Assembly (NCBI GenBank): GCA_023132505.1
Contig: JAGLYE010000109.1
Span: forward strand, 1-5,963
Length of the DNA: 5,963 bases
Origin: Bacteroidales bacterium
GTDB taxonomy: Bacteria; Bacteroidota; Bacteroidia; Bacteroidales; B18-G4
Direction: 5' to 3'
Shown: in pieces, positions 5,706 to 5,963 of the stretch
Layout of the letters: each line of letters begins with the position of its first letter
Numbering within the stretch: position 1 is the first letter of the stretch
Translations under genes and position numbers: made by a program
The notes under the pieces: model-generated
Told to the model about the DNA's origin: nothing
The model's input: only the letters and a program-made list of their open reading frames with translations
Database searches by the model: none

Positions 5706-5935
5706 TTTACCACAAAGTCGCACAAAGGACTTCACAAAGGAATATCAAAGTAGATGTCAGCAGCCAGAATAATTCAGAATTCGAAACTCAGCACACAAAA
5801 ATCAACTCAACACTCAACACCTTGAGACAGATTGATAAATCAGACTTTGATAAAAATAAATTCATATGGAGCTTAATTGAAACATATTATGAAAAGATAT
5901 ACTTTGAAAATTTTTATCAAAGTTCTGATATCTGA
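5693..5935 (+). CDS. Doubtful 80-codon ORF, unrecognised
   Basis: An open frame from ATG 5693 to TGA 5933-5935 encoding 80 residues. I recognise no family. The first half (to about residue 43) is translated from heptad and CACAAAG repeats and is rich in Lys, Gln, Ser, Asn and Thr, so it is probably not selected protein sequence. The second half (RQIDKSDFDKNKFIWSLIET and on to YYEKIYFENFYQ) looks more protein-like, with an amphipathic, aromatic-rich pattern, and could be a remnant of an AT-rich gene. The stop falls inside the array at 5924-5963. No promoter or signal peptide is seen. It may be a chance ORF or a gene relic framed by repeats. Confidence 0.2.
   Translation: MLDFVYHKVAQRTSQRNIKVDVSSQNNSEFETQHTKINSTLNTLRQIDKSDFDKNKFIWSLIETYYEKIYFENFYQSSDI
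5711..5739 (+). repeat. CACAAAG triple repeat
   Basis: Three copies of CACAAAG at 5711, 5721 and 5733, spaced 10 and 12 bp apart, directly follow the heptad array at 5671-5705. The spacing is not a multiple of 7, but the unit is a heptamer, and runs of CACAAAG-like words are familiar to me from Bacteroidota intergenic DNA. Confidence 0.6.
5771..5823 (+). repeat. Degenerate heptad array (AATTCAG to ACACTCA units)
   Basis: In-phase 7-bp units from 5771 run AATTCAG, AATTCGA, AACTCAG, then the weaker CACACAA and AAATCAA. After a shift of phase come CAACTCA (5803-5809), ACACTCA (5810-5816) and ACACCTT. The shared core is an A-rich start followed by YTCA/YTCG. Confidence 0.6.
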
Positions 5936-5963
5936 TTTCTGGTATCCAGTATCCAGTATCCAG
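5924..5963 (+). repeat. Heptad tandem array (TCTGATA morphing to TCCAGTA), continues past window edge
   Basis: Strict 7-bp phase over 40 bp to the window end: TCTGATA, TCTGATT, TCTGGTA, TCCAGTA, TCCAGTA and a partial TCCAG. Adjacent units differ by one or two bases, so the unit changes gradually along the array. The right boundary is outside the window. Confidence 0.9.

Noticed and set aside
5671..5963. CRISPR array
   Set aside because: Units are 7 bp, degenerate and without spacers of uniform length; no cas genes are present.

Overview
The window looks like a chromosomal segment from a member of the Bacteroidota, probably Bacteroidales-like. Four things support this: a type IX secretion (T9SS) C-terminal sorting domain on the largest protein, several exact matches to the Bacteroidota -7 promoter element TAnnTTTG, translation starts without clear Shine-Dalgarno sequences, and intergenic tandem heptanucleotide arrays of a kind I associate with this phylum. 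It holds six supported protein genes, one gene relic, one doubtful small ORF and several repeat arrays.

Left block (1-1872, minus strand): a DUF4783-type exported protein, then nadC (quinolinate phosphoribosyltransferase, NAD synthesis), then the N-terminal part of a YihY/BrkB-family membrane protein that runs off the left edge. The spacing is tight (18 bp, then about 2 bp), so this is probably one operon. It is plausibly driven by a TAnnTTTG promoter at 1865-1872.

Centre (1873-5014): a divergent intergenic region contains the first 22 codons of what looks like a short-chain dehydrogenase gene, cut off exactly where a 5-unit heptad array begins. Next comes an RseC-like membrane protein with a promoter so close that its mRNA must be nearly leaderless. 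It is not followed by the Rnf genes it usually precedes in this phylum. Then comes a 795-residue secreted protein: signal peptide, a large conserved extracellular core of unknown function, two PKD/Ig-like repeats and a T9SS sorting domain.

Right block (5015-5963): a short TrmO/TsaA-type tRNA methyltransferase gene, more AT-rich than its neighbours, with a perfect 9-bp inverted repeat over its likely promoter. After it lies an AT-rich stretch made largely of degenerate heptad arrays of different unit sequences, with a doubtful 80-codon ORF across it.

The most unusual feature is the heptad-array family. Several different 7-bp units, drifting from copy to copy, occupy most intergenic gaps on the right side, and one array sits at the breakpoint of a truncated gene. 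No complete new multi-gene system (defence, CRISPR, biosynthetic) is visible.
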